Below are positions 9,225 through 19,500 of a stretch of DNA of 64,000 nt, one piece after another. The notes beneath the pieces were generated by a model. That model ran no database searches. It saw nothing but the letters and a program-made list of their open reading frames with translations, and was not told the DNA's origin. Where the stretch lies: contig JAIBCL010000003.1 of NCBI GenBank assembly GCA_019694165.1, forward strand, positions 186,001 through 250,000, read 5' to 3'. The translations under genes and the position numbers were made by a program. Numbering within the stretch: the first letter of the stretch is position 1; each line of letters opens with the position of its first letter. This DNA comes from Verrucomicrobiaceae bacterium (GTDB lineage: Bacteria; Verrucomicrobiota; Verrucomicrobiia; Verrucomicrobiales; Verrucomicrobiaceae).

Positions 9225-10787
9225 TCACTCTTTGAGGCGGTAGGCATATACCTCCGCGTCCTTCATTTCAAAACGCAACCGCACCGGCCTTCCGGCGAGC
9301 GTGCTGACGTCCCCGCCATTTTTCCACGTCACAGCGCGCTCAATGGAGTCGCCGAACACAGGCGGGCAGTCGTCGAGCTTGAAGCCAGGGATTGCTTTGC
9401 CATCGGCATCCTGAATTTCGACACGCACGCCGCCGGCGGCGGATGAGGCGAAGTTGAGCGCTAGTTTGCCGCCTTTGAAGCGGATGGGTTTGGTGATGAG
9501 TTCGCCGCCACTCATGGGCGCGCTGGCGGAGACGAAGCCGTCGAGCCGCAGCGTGTAGCGACGCAGCGCGCTGCTGGTGCCGGTCCAGTAGTTCTCGCCG
9601 GCGTAGAGCGAGAGTTCGTCGGGCGCGCCTTTGAGATCGGACTTCGTCTGCACGGCCTGCCACCCAATGTATTGCTGGCCGTAGTTCCAAGTACCTTCGC
9701 GTTCGATGCCGGGCGGCAGGAATGCCTCGTTCCAACGTTTGAAGAGCACCCCGTCGCGGCTCGCCATGAACAGGCCCTCGGTGATCGCCGTTCCGTAGCG
9801 CTCGCTGGCTTTGGCGCGCCACTGCCTGTGTTCGAGTTCGGGCAGCGCGCGCATTGAGTCAGACCAGCCACGCTCGGTGTAGCGGGTGGGGAAACCGATG
9901 AGCAGATGCGGCGCGCGAAAGTACGGCTTCACCTGGCTGGTGTAGAGATGCTCGGAAGGTGAGTCGGTGTACTTCACGTCCTGCCACTGGCTCCAGTGAA
10001 GAAAATCCTTCGACGTGGCCGTGCGGATTGCGCGGTGGCCTTCTGGCTTCCAGTTTTTTTCCTCCGTGACGCCAGCGGTGAAGATGCGCCAGTAGGCGCG
10101 ATATTCTCGGCGTTCGCCGTCCCAAAACGCGAGGTTTTGCGAATCAAACGCGCCCTCGGTGATCACCGGTGCATCACTCATCGGCGACCAGTGAAGACCA
10201 TCGGGTGACTTGAACGGCAGCAACCCTCGCGGACCGGCGGACCGGATCATCGCCTTGTAGCGCGCGTCGGCGGGCGCATCGGGGTTTTCGTCTTTGAAGA
10301 TGGCGGGATGCCCTGCGTCGGCGTTCACGTTTCCGATCTTGCCGCTGGCGATGACGATGTTGTTGGCTTTCGAGCCCTTGAACTCGTGCAGCCCCAGCTC
10401 CGGCTTTTTCCAATGAACGCCATCACTGCTCTCGGCGTAGCAGCAGAAAAGCGGATGCGCATTGGTCTTCACGCCCTTGTCACTCACGTCGAGCTGCCAC
10501 GCCTTGTAATACATGCGGAACTTGTCGCCATCCTTGAAGATGCTGTGATAGCCGCTGCCGCTGCCTTCCCACGGTGCGTCGTGAATGAGCGCGATCTCCT
10601 TCGGCACCGGATGATGCAATCGCAGCTCGGCCTTGCCTGAGAGGCGGTCGATCAAAGCGTCATCCACAAACAACTCGCGTCGTGAGCCGATGTCGGTGAC
10701 GCCACCCGATGCGGGCGTGGCTGGCTGCGCGTGCAGCAGAGTCATGGCGGCGGCGAAACATGCGGTGGAGGCGAGCAGTGATTTCAT
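9225..10787 (-). CDS. Secreted five-bladed beta-propeller glycosidase-like protein
   Basis: 520 residues from ATG 10787. The open frame runs on to 11918 only because it is antisense to the next gene. Signal peptide at about 1-20 ('SLLASTACFAAAMTLLHA'), then 'SRRELFVDDALIDR', a common start in PVC secreted proteins of this type. Repeated blade-like motifs such as 'KFRMYYKAW', 'SSDGVHWKKPELGL' and 'DGLHWSP' resemble the GH32/GH43 propeller superfamily. The C-terminal 150 residues look like a beta-sandwich. Distantly related in pattern to the protein at 60998-62539. Substrate unknown. Confidence 0.75.
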   Translation of the reverse strand: MKSLLASTACFAAAMTLLHAQPATPASGGVTDIGSRRELFVDDALIDRLSGKAELRLHHPVPKEIALIHDAPWEGSGSGYHSIFKDGDKFRMYYKAWQLDVSDKGVKTNAHPLFCCYAESSDGVHWKKPELGLHEFKGSKANNIVIASGKIGNVNADAGHPAIFKDENPDAPADARYKAMIRSAGPRGLLPFKSPDGLHWSPMSDAPVITEGAFDSQNLAFWDGERREYRAYWRIFTAGVTEEKNWKPEGHRAIRTATSKDFLHWSQWQDVKYTDSPSEHLYTSQVKPYFRAPHLLIGFPTRYTERGWSDSMRALPELEHRQWRAKASERYGTAITEGLFMASRDGVLFKRWNEAFLPPGIEREGTWNYGQQYIGWQAVQTKSDLKGAPDELSLYAGENYWTGTSSALRRYTLRLDGFVSASAPMSGGELITKPIRFKGGKLALNFASSAAGGVRVEIQDADGKAIPGFKLDDCPPVFGDSIERAVTWKNGGDVSTLAGRPVRLRFEMKDAEVYAYRLKE

Positions 10788-10982
10788 GGGAGAAAACAAA
10801 CCCCGCTCACGCCATGGACTTTCACGGCAAATCTTGGCGGATGACGGCCTGGTGCAGATCGGCATGTGCTCGATTTCATGCCGAAAAAGTCCGCCGCTTC
10901 CGGCGGCAGCGACGCGGACAGCACAAGGCGTGTAACAGCCGGAGACGGACGGTTCTCTCCCACACTGAACACCTCTCTCACC

Positions 10983-13900
10983 ATGAAAACAGGCTCTCGT
11001 CCTTCCTCCTCCTTGTTCCGTCCCCTCCGTCGGTTTCCGGCGTCGGGATGGCTGGTTCTCATCGCCACCGCGTTCACCAGCGTTCTGGCGGTGACCTTGA
11101 ATGAAACCATCACGACCGACACCAACGGCTATCGCATCCATTACTACAACCGCGATCCATCGAAGACGGATGACTATGTGGACGACGAGAATGCGGAGAA
11201 GGTCCACTACATCTTCGACGACGGCTATTACTCGACCCACCCCTTGCAGGTCGATCTGGGCTTCGACGTGCCGCGCAACAGCAGCCGCGACGTCAAAATC
11301 CAGAACAAGGAACTCGACGGCGACGCGGCGGCATCCAACAACGGCCAGCGCATCCTGCTGCCGGTCTCCACCATGGTGGAGGTGGGATACGGCACGGGTG
11401 TCTGCCAGGGCATCTGCATCCATGAGCACCACCACAGCTTTCAATTTGAATACATGGACAACGATGGCCGCTATGCCGCATCGACGCTGAACCCGCACGC
11501 CTTTGAAGGCCCGGCCACGGCGATGATGGACGCGTTGTTTCCGTCGCTGGACAATTACCACTTCACCAAAGACATCGGCTACACAGGCATCGGCTGGTTC
11601 GGCGTGTACCTGGATCCCGAGCGTGACGGCACGTGCTACCTGAACCACTTCTGGGACAACAACGGCTACGAGGGTGCGCTGTTCTGGAAATACCTCATGG
11701 AGCAGTTCGGCACGGACCGCGACACCGTGACGTGCGGCTCGGACGTGTTGAAAAAATTCTACGAAGAGGTGCGCGATCACAAGGAGGGCCTGACCACGAC
11801 GTTGCAGGCCGTGCTGGATGCCAAGGATCGCTACAGCACCGATGTCGAAGATCGCGGCGTGGATTTGAAGAGCGTGTTCCAGGATTTCTCCATCGCGAAC
11901 TGGACGCGCCGTTACCACAGCCCGCAGTCGTGGGGTGACGACTACACTTTTTCGTTCACCTATCCGAGCCGGTTCTATTACGCGGACGAGGACTCAGCGA
12001 AAGCGGAGCCGCTTTTTCCACACTACAACAAGAAGGGCACGGACCTGGACACACTGGAAACGGTGGACTCGATGGACAAGGAGAGGCCGGCCGCGACGAT
12101 AGATTTCAGCCTCGCACCGGGCGACACGACAGGTACGCAGTCGATCAACCTCGACACATGGGCGGCAAATTATGTGACGTGCGACTTTTCGATACCGTCC
12201 ACTTCCGGCTACATGATCGGCTTCAATGCGAAGACGGAGTCCGGTGGCAAGTGCTCGTATGCCGTGGTCGGCATCCGCCAGGACAAGACGATCGATGTGA
12301 TGGAAAAGAGCACGGTGTATCCCGAGTCGGGCAACACGTTCAGCTTCTCATGCGAGCAGCCGACGACGAATCCTTATGTGAAGCTCGTCGCCATCTTCAA
12401 CGGACAGGACGGCCCGAGCGGCGACGGCTGGACGTCGCTCTCGGTCGATGCGGAGTACGACTTCTTTTACAGCCAGCCGACGCTCACGGTGCTGGAGCCG
12501 ACGCTGTTGTATCGCGCCTACGTCGGCAGCGGCTCATCGCCGGAGCGTTTCACGGCGCGGGTGAGAATCAACGAACCCTCCGGCACCGGCGGCGCTTCGA
12601 TTCCGGGGCTGGGCGCATCTGATTTCGAGGTCTTCGTCGGCTCCACCACCACGGCGGCGGATCAGGCCACGGTGCTCGCGTGCGCGTCGGTGATGGGAGA
12701 ATATTGGCTGACCATCGAGCCGCCGGTGAAGTCGCCGCCGCCGAGTGCATCGCAAAACCTGACCGTGCGCGTGGGCAACATCTCGGGCGCCAGCTCGCTC
12801 TCCGTGCTGTACGCGGACGTGCAGCTCGACCAGATGCTGGTGATCGACCGTTCCGGCAGCATGGCGCGCACTTCGGAAGGCATGAGCCGCATCGAGGCTG
12901 CGCGCGCGGCTGCGCAGCTCTTCGTCGATGCCCAGGGCGCAGACGACCAGCTCGGCGTGGTGCGCTTCAGCGGCGACAATCACGAACCGGACGCCACGCC
13001 CTACGGTGACGCGCAGCTCGTCGCCTCGCTGACCACGCGCACGACGCAGTTTGCCAAAGATTTGCTCAACCTCGCGCTCGAAGAAACCAGCCCGGCGGGC
13101 GACAAGCTCACACCTTCCGGCAACACCTCGATCGGCGACGGTTTCTACCAGGCGTTCGATCACTGGTTCACGCACCGCGCGGCGAACGCGGAGCCGTGGT
13201 TCATCCTGCTCAGCGATGGGCACCAAAACGAAGACTCCGACGGCTTCAGCCTCACCACGCCGCTCATCGCCGAGGGCATCCGCGTCGAGGCCATCGCGCT
13301 GGGGCCGAACTGCGACAAGAACCTGCTCCAATCCATCGCCAGCGTGACCAGCGGCCGCTACTACGAAGTGGCCGCGGAGGAATCTTCCTCGGCGAGCGCG
13401 GCATCGAGCCGTACGATGACGGCGGGCAGCAGCTCCGCGAAGACATCATCGGCGGGATCAGCCACGCGCTCCACCATGCGGCTCGATCTCGGCGAGCGAT
13501 TCCTCGCCGCGAGCGACCGCTCGAAGCGCCGCGACCGCCTGCACGAGGAAACCGGCACACTGGCCGCGGGCGAGACAAAAACGGTGACGCTCACGCTCAC
13601 CGAAGGAGGCGTGCGCGATGCCGTGCTCGTGCTCTACACCGACAGCGGCAGCGCGAAGCCCTCGCTCGTCATCACGCAGCCCGATGGCACCACGGTGACC
13701 GCACCGGACGCCGGCTACACCACGGGCAGCCCTGATCCGAGCGGTCACTACTGGGATCCCGAGGGCTATGTCATCTACCGCATTCCCGCCATGAGCGATG
13801 GCACATGGACCTGCGCTTTGAGCAATGCCGGAGCCGACAGCTTCGGCTACCGCTTCACCGTCTCCGCCCACAATCGCGCGGGCGTGCAAATGAAGCTGTG

Positions 13901-15803
13901 CTTCGCCGAGTACCACTCGGATGCGACGGCGAAGGCTGACCACGGTCTCTACCTGCGCGGCCTGCCCATGCCCGTCGTCGCCGTGCTCACCGACCACGGC
14001 GGCCCGGTGCGCGGCGCCACGATCAGCGCCGTCATCTCGCATCCTGAGCACGATGCGGTCACACTCACGCTGCGTGACGATGGCAACGGCCTCGACTCCA
14101 TCGCCGACGACGGCGTTTATGCGGCGAGCTTCACGCCTTCGGATGAAGCAAGCGGCTCCGGCGGCGGCCTCAGCGAGTCCAGCCCGCCGACGATCACCGG
14201 CAGCTACCAGGTGCATGCCACTGCGGCGGGCCGGGACAATCGCGGCTTCCTCTTCAATCGCATCGCGCATGGCGCGTTTCATCTTTACGAGGAGGAGCAG
14301 GGCCTCGGCGGTGATGGCGACGGCGATGGGATGCCCGACCGCTACGAATATCTGCATGCCGGACTCGATGCGACGGTGCCCGACGCCACCGGCGATCTCG
14401 ACGGGGACGGCATCACGAATGGCGATGAATACCACCTCGGCACCGATCCTCTGAATGCCGACACCGACGGCGGCGGCGAAAACGATCACAGCGAAGTCAT
14501 GGCAGGCACCAATCCGCTCGTGCGTGATGACGATGCGCTGCGTGCTCCGCTCGTGGCGCGCGTGGTGCATCACGATGAGAACTCGCACCATGTTCCCACG
14601 AATCCCGACAGCGTGCTGCGCCCGAAGTCCGGTGAAAACGTGATCACGATCTCGATGGAGCACCGCTACCTCGGCTTCGACGTGCTGCGCTCCACAAATC
14701 CGGCAGGCCCCTTCACGCTCGTGGCCACGGCGGGCGCTGCGAGCGGCGGCGTGTATCGCGACACCGGACTGACCAATGGCGTCACCTATTACTACCGCCT
14801 CGTGCCCTTCACTGCCGGCGACCATCGCGGCGTGTCCACTCGTCTTTTGAAAGGCTCGCCGAGGGCGGACTGCATCCCGCCATCCGGCTCCGTGGTCATC
14901 AATGAACACGCCCCCGTAACGACGAGCACCACCGTCGCGCTGCGCTTCACGCACAGCACGGATGCAGTCGAGATGCGCTACGGAAACAAGCGCGACCTCA
15001 GCGCCGTCGCCTGGGGGCCGGTGCTCGCGAGCGTGCCCGCGCACAGCTTCATCGGGCTCGCGCCAGGCAAGCGCGGCACCGTCTGGGTGGAGTTTCGCGA
15101 TCCCGAGGGCAACACCGGCAAGTACTCGTCGTCCATCGAATACCGGACCGCGAGCGCGGCGGGCAGCCTCATCGCAAACGTGATCGCGCCGGCTGATCCC
15201 ACGAATGCAGGAGTCACCATGACATGCACGCGAGAAGCTGATGGCGAGTTTTTCCAGGTCTGGTCGCCGGCCAGCGGCGTGCTGGATGTCACCATGCCGC
15301 CGGGCTTCTACTCGCTGCGTTTCTCTCTGCGTGGTTACGTTCCCGTCGTGTTGCCGCATTTGTTGGTGCCCGCCGGCGGCACATGCACCGCAGGTCTCGT
15401 CACGCTCGCGCCGCTTGATTCCGATCACGACGGACTCGCCGACGCCTCGGAACTGCTCACCTATCTCACCGACCGCCGTCGCGCCGACAGCGATGGCGAC
15501 GGCTTCTCCGATGGCACCGAGGTCATCGTGCTGCGCACTGATCCATCCGACCCCAGTTCCGCCCTGCGCGTGACCGGCGAGAGCACCGCCGATCCAGCGA
15601 CCGGCGCCATGATCATCACCTTCGCCAGCGTGCCCGGCGTGACGTATGGCTTCCAATACTCCGCCGACCTCTCGACATGGACCAGCTATACCAGCGGCGG
15701 CGCGCCGTATCACGTCACCGCGACTGCAACCACCACCACCGTGACACTCACGCCCGACACGGTTCCGGACGGCCGGCTCTTCCTCCGCATCACGGTGGAG
15801 TGA
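10983..15803 (+). CDS. Large secreted metalloprotease-like/VWA protein with calcium-binding repeats (CLCA-like layout)
   Basis: 1606 residues from ATG 10983; the frame upstream to 10866 is antisense to the neighbour. Signal peptide at about 1-38. N-terminal domain with HExxH at residues 147-151 (HEHHH), then 'EGPATAMMD' with Glu175, a plausible third zinc ligand of gluzincin type. A VWA domain has a MIDAS 'DRSGS' at 622-626. A beta-sandwich region follows, then DxDxDG calcium-binding repeats near 1111-1165 and 1479-1525 (thrombospondin type-3-like), an FnIII-like domain near 1226-1290 and a C-terminal domain common in verrucomicrobial secreted proteins. The metallohydrolase, VWA and beta-sandwich order recalls CLCA proteins. 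Codons 800-831 appear frame-shifted. Surface or extracellular protease/adhesin is an inference. Confidence 0.85.
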   Translation: MKTGSRPSSSLFRPLRRFPASGWLVLIATAFTSVLAVTLNETITTDTNGYRIHYYNRDPSKTDDYVDDENAEKVHYIFDDGYYSTHPLQVDLGFDVPRNSSRDVKIQNKELDGDAAASNNGQRILLPVSTMVEVGYGTGVCQGICIHEHHHSFQFEYMDNDGRYAASTLNPHAFEGPATAMMDALFPSLDNYHFTKDIGYTGIGWFGVYLDPERDGTCYLNHFWDNNGYEGALFWKYLMEQFGTDRDTVTCGSDVLKKFYEEVRDHKEGLTTTLQAVLDAKDRYSTDVEDRGVDLKSVFQDFSIANWTRRYHSPQSWGDDYTFSFTYPSRFYYADEDSAKAEPLFPHYNKKGTDLDTLETVDSMDKERPAATIDFSLAPGDTTGTQSINLDTWAANYVTCDFSIPSTSGYMIGFNAKTESGGKCSYAVVGIRQDKTIDVMEKSTVYPESGNTFSFSCEQPTTNPYVKLVAIFNGQDGPSGDGWTSLSVDAEYDFFYSQPTLTVLEPTLLYRAYVGSGSSPERFTARVRINEPSGTGGASIPGLGASDFEVFVGSTTTAADQATVLACASVMGEYWLTIEPPVKSPPPSASQNLTVRVGNISGASSLSVLYADVQLDQMLVIDRSGSMARTSEGMSRIEAARAAAQLFVDAQGADDQLGVVRFSGDNHEPDATPYGDAQLVASLTTRTTQFAKDLLNLALEETSPAGDKLTPSGNTSIGDGFYQAFDHWFTHRAANAEPWFILLSDGHQNEDSDGFSLTTPLIAEGIRVEAIALGPNCDKNLLQSIASVTSGRYYEVAAEESSSASAASSRTMTAGSSSAKTSSAGSATRSTMRLDLGERFLAASDRSKRRDRLHEETGTLAAGETKTVTLTLTEGGVRDAVLVLYTDSGSAKPSLVITQPDGTTVTAPDAGYTTGSPDPSGHYWDPEGYVIYRIPAMSDGTWTCALSNAGADSFGYRFTVSAHNRAGVQMKLCFAEYHSDATAKADHGLYLRGLPMPVVAVLTDHGGPVRGATISAVISHPEHDAVTLTLRDDGNGLDSIADDGVYAASFTPSDEASGSGGGLSESSPPTITGSYQVHATAAGRDNRGFLFNRIAHGAFHLYEEEQGLGGDGDGDGMPDRYEYLHAGLDATVPDATGDLDGDGITNGDEYHLGTDPLNADTDGGGENDHSEVMAGTNPLVRDDDALRAPLVARVVHHDENSHHVPTNPDSVLRPKSGENVITISMEHRYLGFDVLRSTNPAGPFTLVATAGAASGGVYRDTGLTNGVTYYYRLVPFTAGDHRGVSTRLLKGSPRADCIPPSGSVVINEHAPVTTSTTVALRFTHSTDAVEMRYGNKRDLSAVAWGPVLASVPAHSFIGLAPGKRGTVWVEFRDPEGNTGKYSSSIEYRTASAAGSLIANVIAPADPTNAGVTMTCTREADGEFFQVWSPASGVLDVTMPPGFYSLRFSLRGYVPVVLPHLLVPAGGTCTAGLVTLAPLDSDHDGLADASELLTYLTDRRRADSDGDGFSDGTEVIVLRTDPSDPSSALRVTGESTADPATGAMIITFASVPGVTYGFQYSADLSTWTSYTSGGAPYHVTATATTTTVTLTPDTVPDGRLFLRITVE
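13380..13475 (+). other. Frame-shifted patch inside the VWA protein
   Basis: In the gene's own frame this patch reads as Ser/Ala/Thr-rich low-complexity protein (residues about 800-831). In the frame starting at 13382 it reads 'LGERGIEPYDDGGQQLRED' and on to 'IIGGISHALHHA', with nearly every codon ending in G or C, like the rest of the gene. Outside the patch the main frame again has the high third-position GC. Two compensating one-base indels, or two sequencing errors, would explain this. Confidence 0.7.
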
Positions 15804-15814
15804 TCGGTCGGTGC

Positions 15815-15894
15815 GATGAAGCAGGGCGGGAATGTTCCACAGCGAGAGTATTCGACACCATCTCGATCCTCTCGCGGAACTTCCCGCCTTCATC
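15815..15894 (+). terminator. Possible terminator hairpin after the VWA protein gene
   Basis: An imperfect inverted repeat begins 12 bp after the stop: GATGAAGCAGGGCGGGAA (from 15815) pairs with TTCCCGCCTTCATC (15881-15894), with a loop of about 40 bases. No T-run follows, so it may be a stabilising or rho-dependent structure. The rest of 15895-16078 shows no gene. Confidence 0.35.
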
Positions 15895-16078
15895 GAACGC
15901 TCTCGATCGCCCCATTGCGAAGAACGCCCTCACAAAATGACGGGCAGTCCGGCGAACTGACCCAGTGAACAAGGCAAGTCCACCGCGCCGGACAAGCCCG
16001 CCCTACGGCCGCCGCCGCATCGTCCGCCAACCATCTCGGTTCGCTTTGCCGAGAACCGAGTTGTGCGCTGGAAAAATT

Positions 16079-16252
16079 CTACTTCTTCGCATGCATCGGC
16101 GTCTCCGTCGGAAGCGCGCGGCGCTCAAAAACCACTTCGCGCGCAATCGTCCAGAAGAAGCCCACCGTCGCCGCCAGCAACAACAACGCCAGCGCCAGCG
16201 GCCAGAGGCTCGTGATGGCGGAATAGCGGGATCGGCGACGCGGTCGTGACAC
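16079..16252 (-). CDS. Small single-pass membrane protein, unknown
   Basis: 57 residues from a GTG at 16252 to TAG at 16079. A basic N-terminus (SRPRRRSR) precedes one hydrophobic segment at about residues 17-36 (PLALALLLLAATVGFFW) and a charged tail ending 'HAKK'. Nearly all codons end in G or C, which is the best evidence that it is translated. No Shine-Dalgarno sequence is visible, in line with the neighbours. Orientation is opposite to both flanking genes. Not recognised as a known family. Confidence 0.6.
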   Translation of the reverse strand: MSRPRRRSRYSAITSLWPLALALLLLAATVGFFWTIAREVVFERRALPTETPMHAKK

Positions 16253-16310
16253 GGCGGGGATGGTAGATGGTGGAGCGTGGATGGTAAATGGGGAAAAGGG
16301 GTGGTTGGTT

Positions 16311-16478
16311 GAAGATTCAAAATTCAGGATTCAGGATTCAAACGAGAATTCGGTGAGGAGGATTCAGTCGGGGTGTCCTGATGGATCGGACCCGAGTTGC
16401 CATGCCGGCACCGAATTCTGAATCCTGCCCGACTCGTGAATCTTGAATCTTGAATCCTGAATCTTGATTCTTGATTCC
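16311..16478. repeat. Opposed arrays of a GATTCA-based heptamer-like repeat
   Basis: Between 16311 and 16367 the unit (A)GATTCA(A/G) is repeated several times (AAGATTCAAAATTCAGGATT and on). From 16411 to 16478 the reverse complement TGAATC(T/C)T is repeated six or more times. CGAATTC words (GAGAATTCGGTG and CACCGAATTCTG) lie on the inner side of each array, so the whole can fold on itself. It ends about 60 bp before the sulfatase fusion start. Function unknown; not a CRISPR because units abut without spacers. Confidence 0.6.
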
Positions 16479-16537
16479 CTCCCCTTCCCTTCCTTGACCA
16501 TCGCAAGAAAGCCCTCCTCTCGCCGTTCCACTGCCCC

Positions 16538-19500
16538 ATGTCACGCCACGCCCTTTTCCTCCTCGTCGCAGCCGTTCTGCCGCTCACCTCATCCGCGCAG
16601 AAAGCGGACCACAAAAGCGACGCCAAGCCGCAGCCTGCGGTGCAAAAACCGGCGCAACCGCTGAACGTGCTCTACATCGTCTCGGACGATCTCAATGTGA
16701 GCCTCGGCTGCTATGGGAACCCGGTGGTGAAGTCGCCGAACATCGACAAGCTCGCGGCGCGGGGCGTGCGGTTTGACCGCGCGTATTGCCAGTTCCCGCT
16801 TTGCAATCCGAGCCGCTCGTCTTTCCTCACGGGCCGGAAGCCGAATGCGACCACCGTTTTGAACAACGCGAAGGTCTTCCGCGATTCGATTCCGGACACG
16901 GTGACGATCGGCCAGCTTTTCCAGCAGAAGGGCTACGATGTCGCGCGCGTCGGGAAGCTGTATCACTATGGCGTGCCGACGCAGATCGGAACGGACGGAC
17001 TCGATGACAAGCCATCGTGGCAACATGTGGTGAATCCGAAAGGCCACGACAAGGACGTGGAGGATGAAATCTTCTCGCTCGTGCCGGGGCAGTTCGGCGG
17101 CACGCTGAGCTGGTTCAACGACAAGAGCGACAAGCCGCAGACGGACGATCTCGGTGCGACGGAGGCCATCAAGCTGCTCGAGCAAAACAAGGACAAGCCT
17201 TTCTTCCTCGCCTTCGGCTGTTTCCGGCCGCACACGCCGTATGTCGCGCCGAAGAAGTACTTCGACATGTATCCGCTGGCGTCGATTCCCCTGCCCGCTC
17301 AGCCGAAGTCGCTCGATGGCATTCCTGATCTGGCGATCACGACCAAGAAAGAAGAAGCTGCGATGTCGGACGATCTGAAGCGTCAGGCGATCCAGGCTTA
17401 CTATGCGGCCACATCGTTCATGGATGCGCAGGTCGGCCGTGTGCTCGATGCGCTGGACCGGCTCAAGCTCACGGACAAGACCATCGTCGTCTTCCACAGC
17501 GATCACGGCTATCACCTCGGCGAGCGGAACATGTGGCAGAAGCAGAGTCTCTTCGAAGAAAGCATCCGCGTGCCGCTCATCTTCGCCGGCCCCGGCGTGA
17601 AGGCGAAGGGCGGCGTGGTGAAGGCGCCGGTCGAACTACTCGATGTGTATCCGACCGTGGCGCATCTCGCCGGATTTGAATCGCCGAAGTATCTCGATGG
17701 CCGCACGCTGCGTCCCGCGCTGAACAATCCCGACGCGAAGACGAAAGGCATCGCCTTCAGCCAGGTGCAGCGTCAGGGAGGCAAGCCGGGCCTCTCGATC
17801 CGCACGGAGAAGCATCACTTCATCTCGTGGAACTACGGCGAAGACGGCGAGCAGCTCTACGACGTGGTCGCTGATCCGCGCGAGTCGAAGAACCTCGTGG
17901 CTGATGCAGCCAGCGCGCAGACTCTCCAGCAAATGCGCAATCAAGTGCTGAAGCGCTGGCCGAAGGACAACTGGCCAAAAGACGCGAAGGAGCAGTCGAA
18001 AGGAAACAAGAAGGGCGGCAAGCCGGAGGAAGTGAAGAAGGCGGAGGTGCAGAAGTCAGAGAGTCAGAAGTCAGGGCCTCAGAAGACAGAGCAGCCGCCG
18101 GCGGCGAAGCCAGATGAGCCGAAGGGCAAAGGCAAAGGGAAGAACAAGAAGGTGGAGGCGGGAAAAGCGGCGTTTGGTCCTTCGCCAGACGTGAAGCCGT
18201 TCGACTTCAAGAACACGAAGCCCGATCACCTTGATCCGAACATGTTCAAGACCGGCGACGACCTCGAAGTGACGCTTTGGGCTGCATCGCCGATGTTTTA
18301 CAACCCCGCGAACATGGACATCGACCACGCGGGCCGCGTGTGGGTGAACGAGGGCATGAACTACCGCAAGCACGAGGGCCGCAACCCCGGCGGAGATCGG
18401 GTGATGGTGCTCGAAGACACGGATCACGACGGCAAGGCCGACAAGAGCCACGTCTTCGTGCAGGACAAGGAACTCACCTGCCCGCTCGGCATCGCCGTTT
18501 TCGACAATGTCATCGTCGTCTCAAACACCCCCGACCTCATCGTCTATACCGACGTGAACCGGAATCAGGTTTTCGATCCCGGCATCGACAAGCGCGAGGT
18601 GCTGCTCACCGGCTTCGAGCAGAAGCAGCACGATCACAGCCTGCACTCCGTCACCGCCGGACCCGATGGCCGCTGGTATTTCTCCAATGGAAACTGCGGC
18701 GCGTTCTTCACCGACAAGAGCGGCAAGACCTTCCGCATCGGCGGCGCATACTTGAACAACGAGTGGGCAGGCGAGAAGAGCGATGACGGCCACGTCTATG
18801 TCGGCGGCTTCTCGGTGAGCATTGATCCGGACGGGAAGAACGCGCGAATTCTCGGCTACAACTACCGCAACTCGTTCGAGCAGGTGAAGAACTCGCTCGG
18901 CGACTTCTTCCTCAGCGACAACGATGATCCTCCGGCCTGCCGCGTGAGCCCGCTCATCGAAGGCGGCAGCTTCGGATTCTTCTCGCTCGACGGCAAACGC
19001 CAGTGGCGCGCGGACAAGCGCATCGGCCAGACGATTCCGGTGGCCGAGTGGCGCCAGGATGACCCCGGCTCCATCCCCGCAGGCGATGTCTATGGCGGCG
19101 GCGCGCCGACCGGCATGTGCTTCTACGAGAATGGCGCTCTCGGTGACAAATATCGCGGCCTCCTGCTGAGCTGCGAGACGGGGCGCAACACGGTCTTCGG
19201 CTACTTCCCCAAGCCCGACGGCGCGGGCTTCAAGCTGGAGCGTTTCGACTTCCTCACCACCAACACGACCGGCGTCTTCAAAGGCAGCGACTTCGTCGGC
19301 GGCTCGAAAAATCTCTCCGACGAGCGCCACACGCTCTTCCGTCCCTCGGATGTCTGCGTCGGTCCCGATGGCGCCATCTACGTGTGCGACTGGTTCGATG
19401 CGCGCACCGGCGGGCACACGGATCTCGATGACACATGCTCGGGCGCGATCTACCGCATCGCGCCGAAAGGTTTCAAATCGCAGATTCCAGATTTGAAACT

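Noticed and set aside
10788..11918. N-terminal extension of the propeller gene by 377 codons
   Set aside because: It lies antisense to the coding part of the VWA protein and would put the signal peptide in the middle of the protein.
13458..15893. 811-codon open frame on the minus strand
   Set aside because: Antisense to the VWA protein; composition typical of a shadow and no signal or domain seen.
16311..16478. CRISPR-like array
   Set aside because: Units are 7-8 bases and abut directly with no unique spacers; the two halves are inverted, not direct, repeats.
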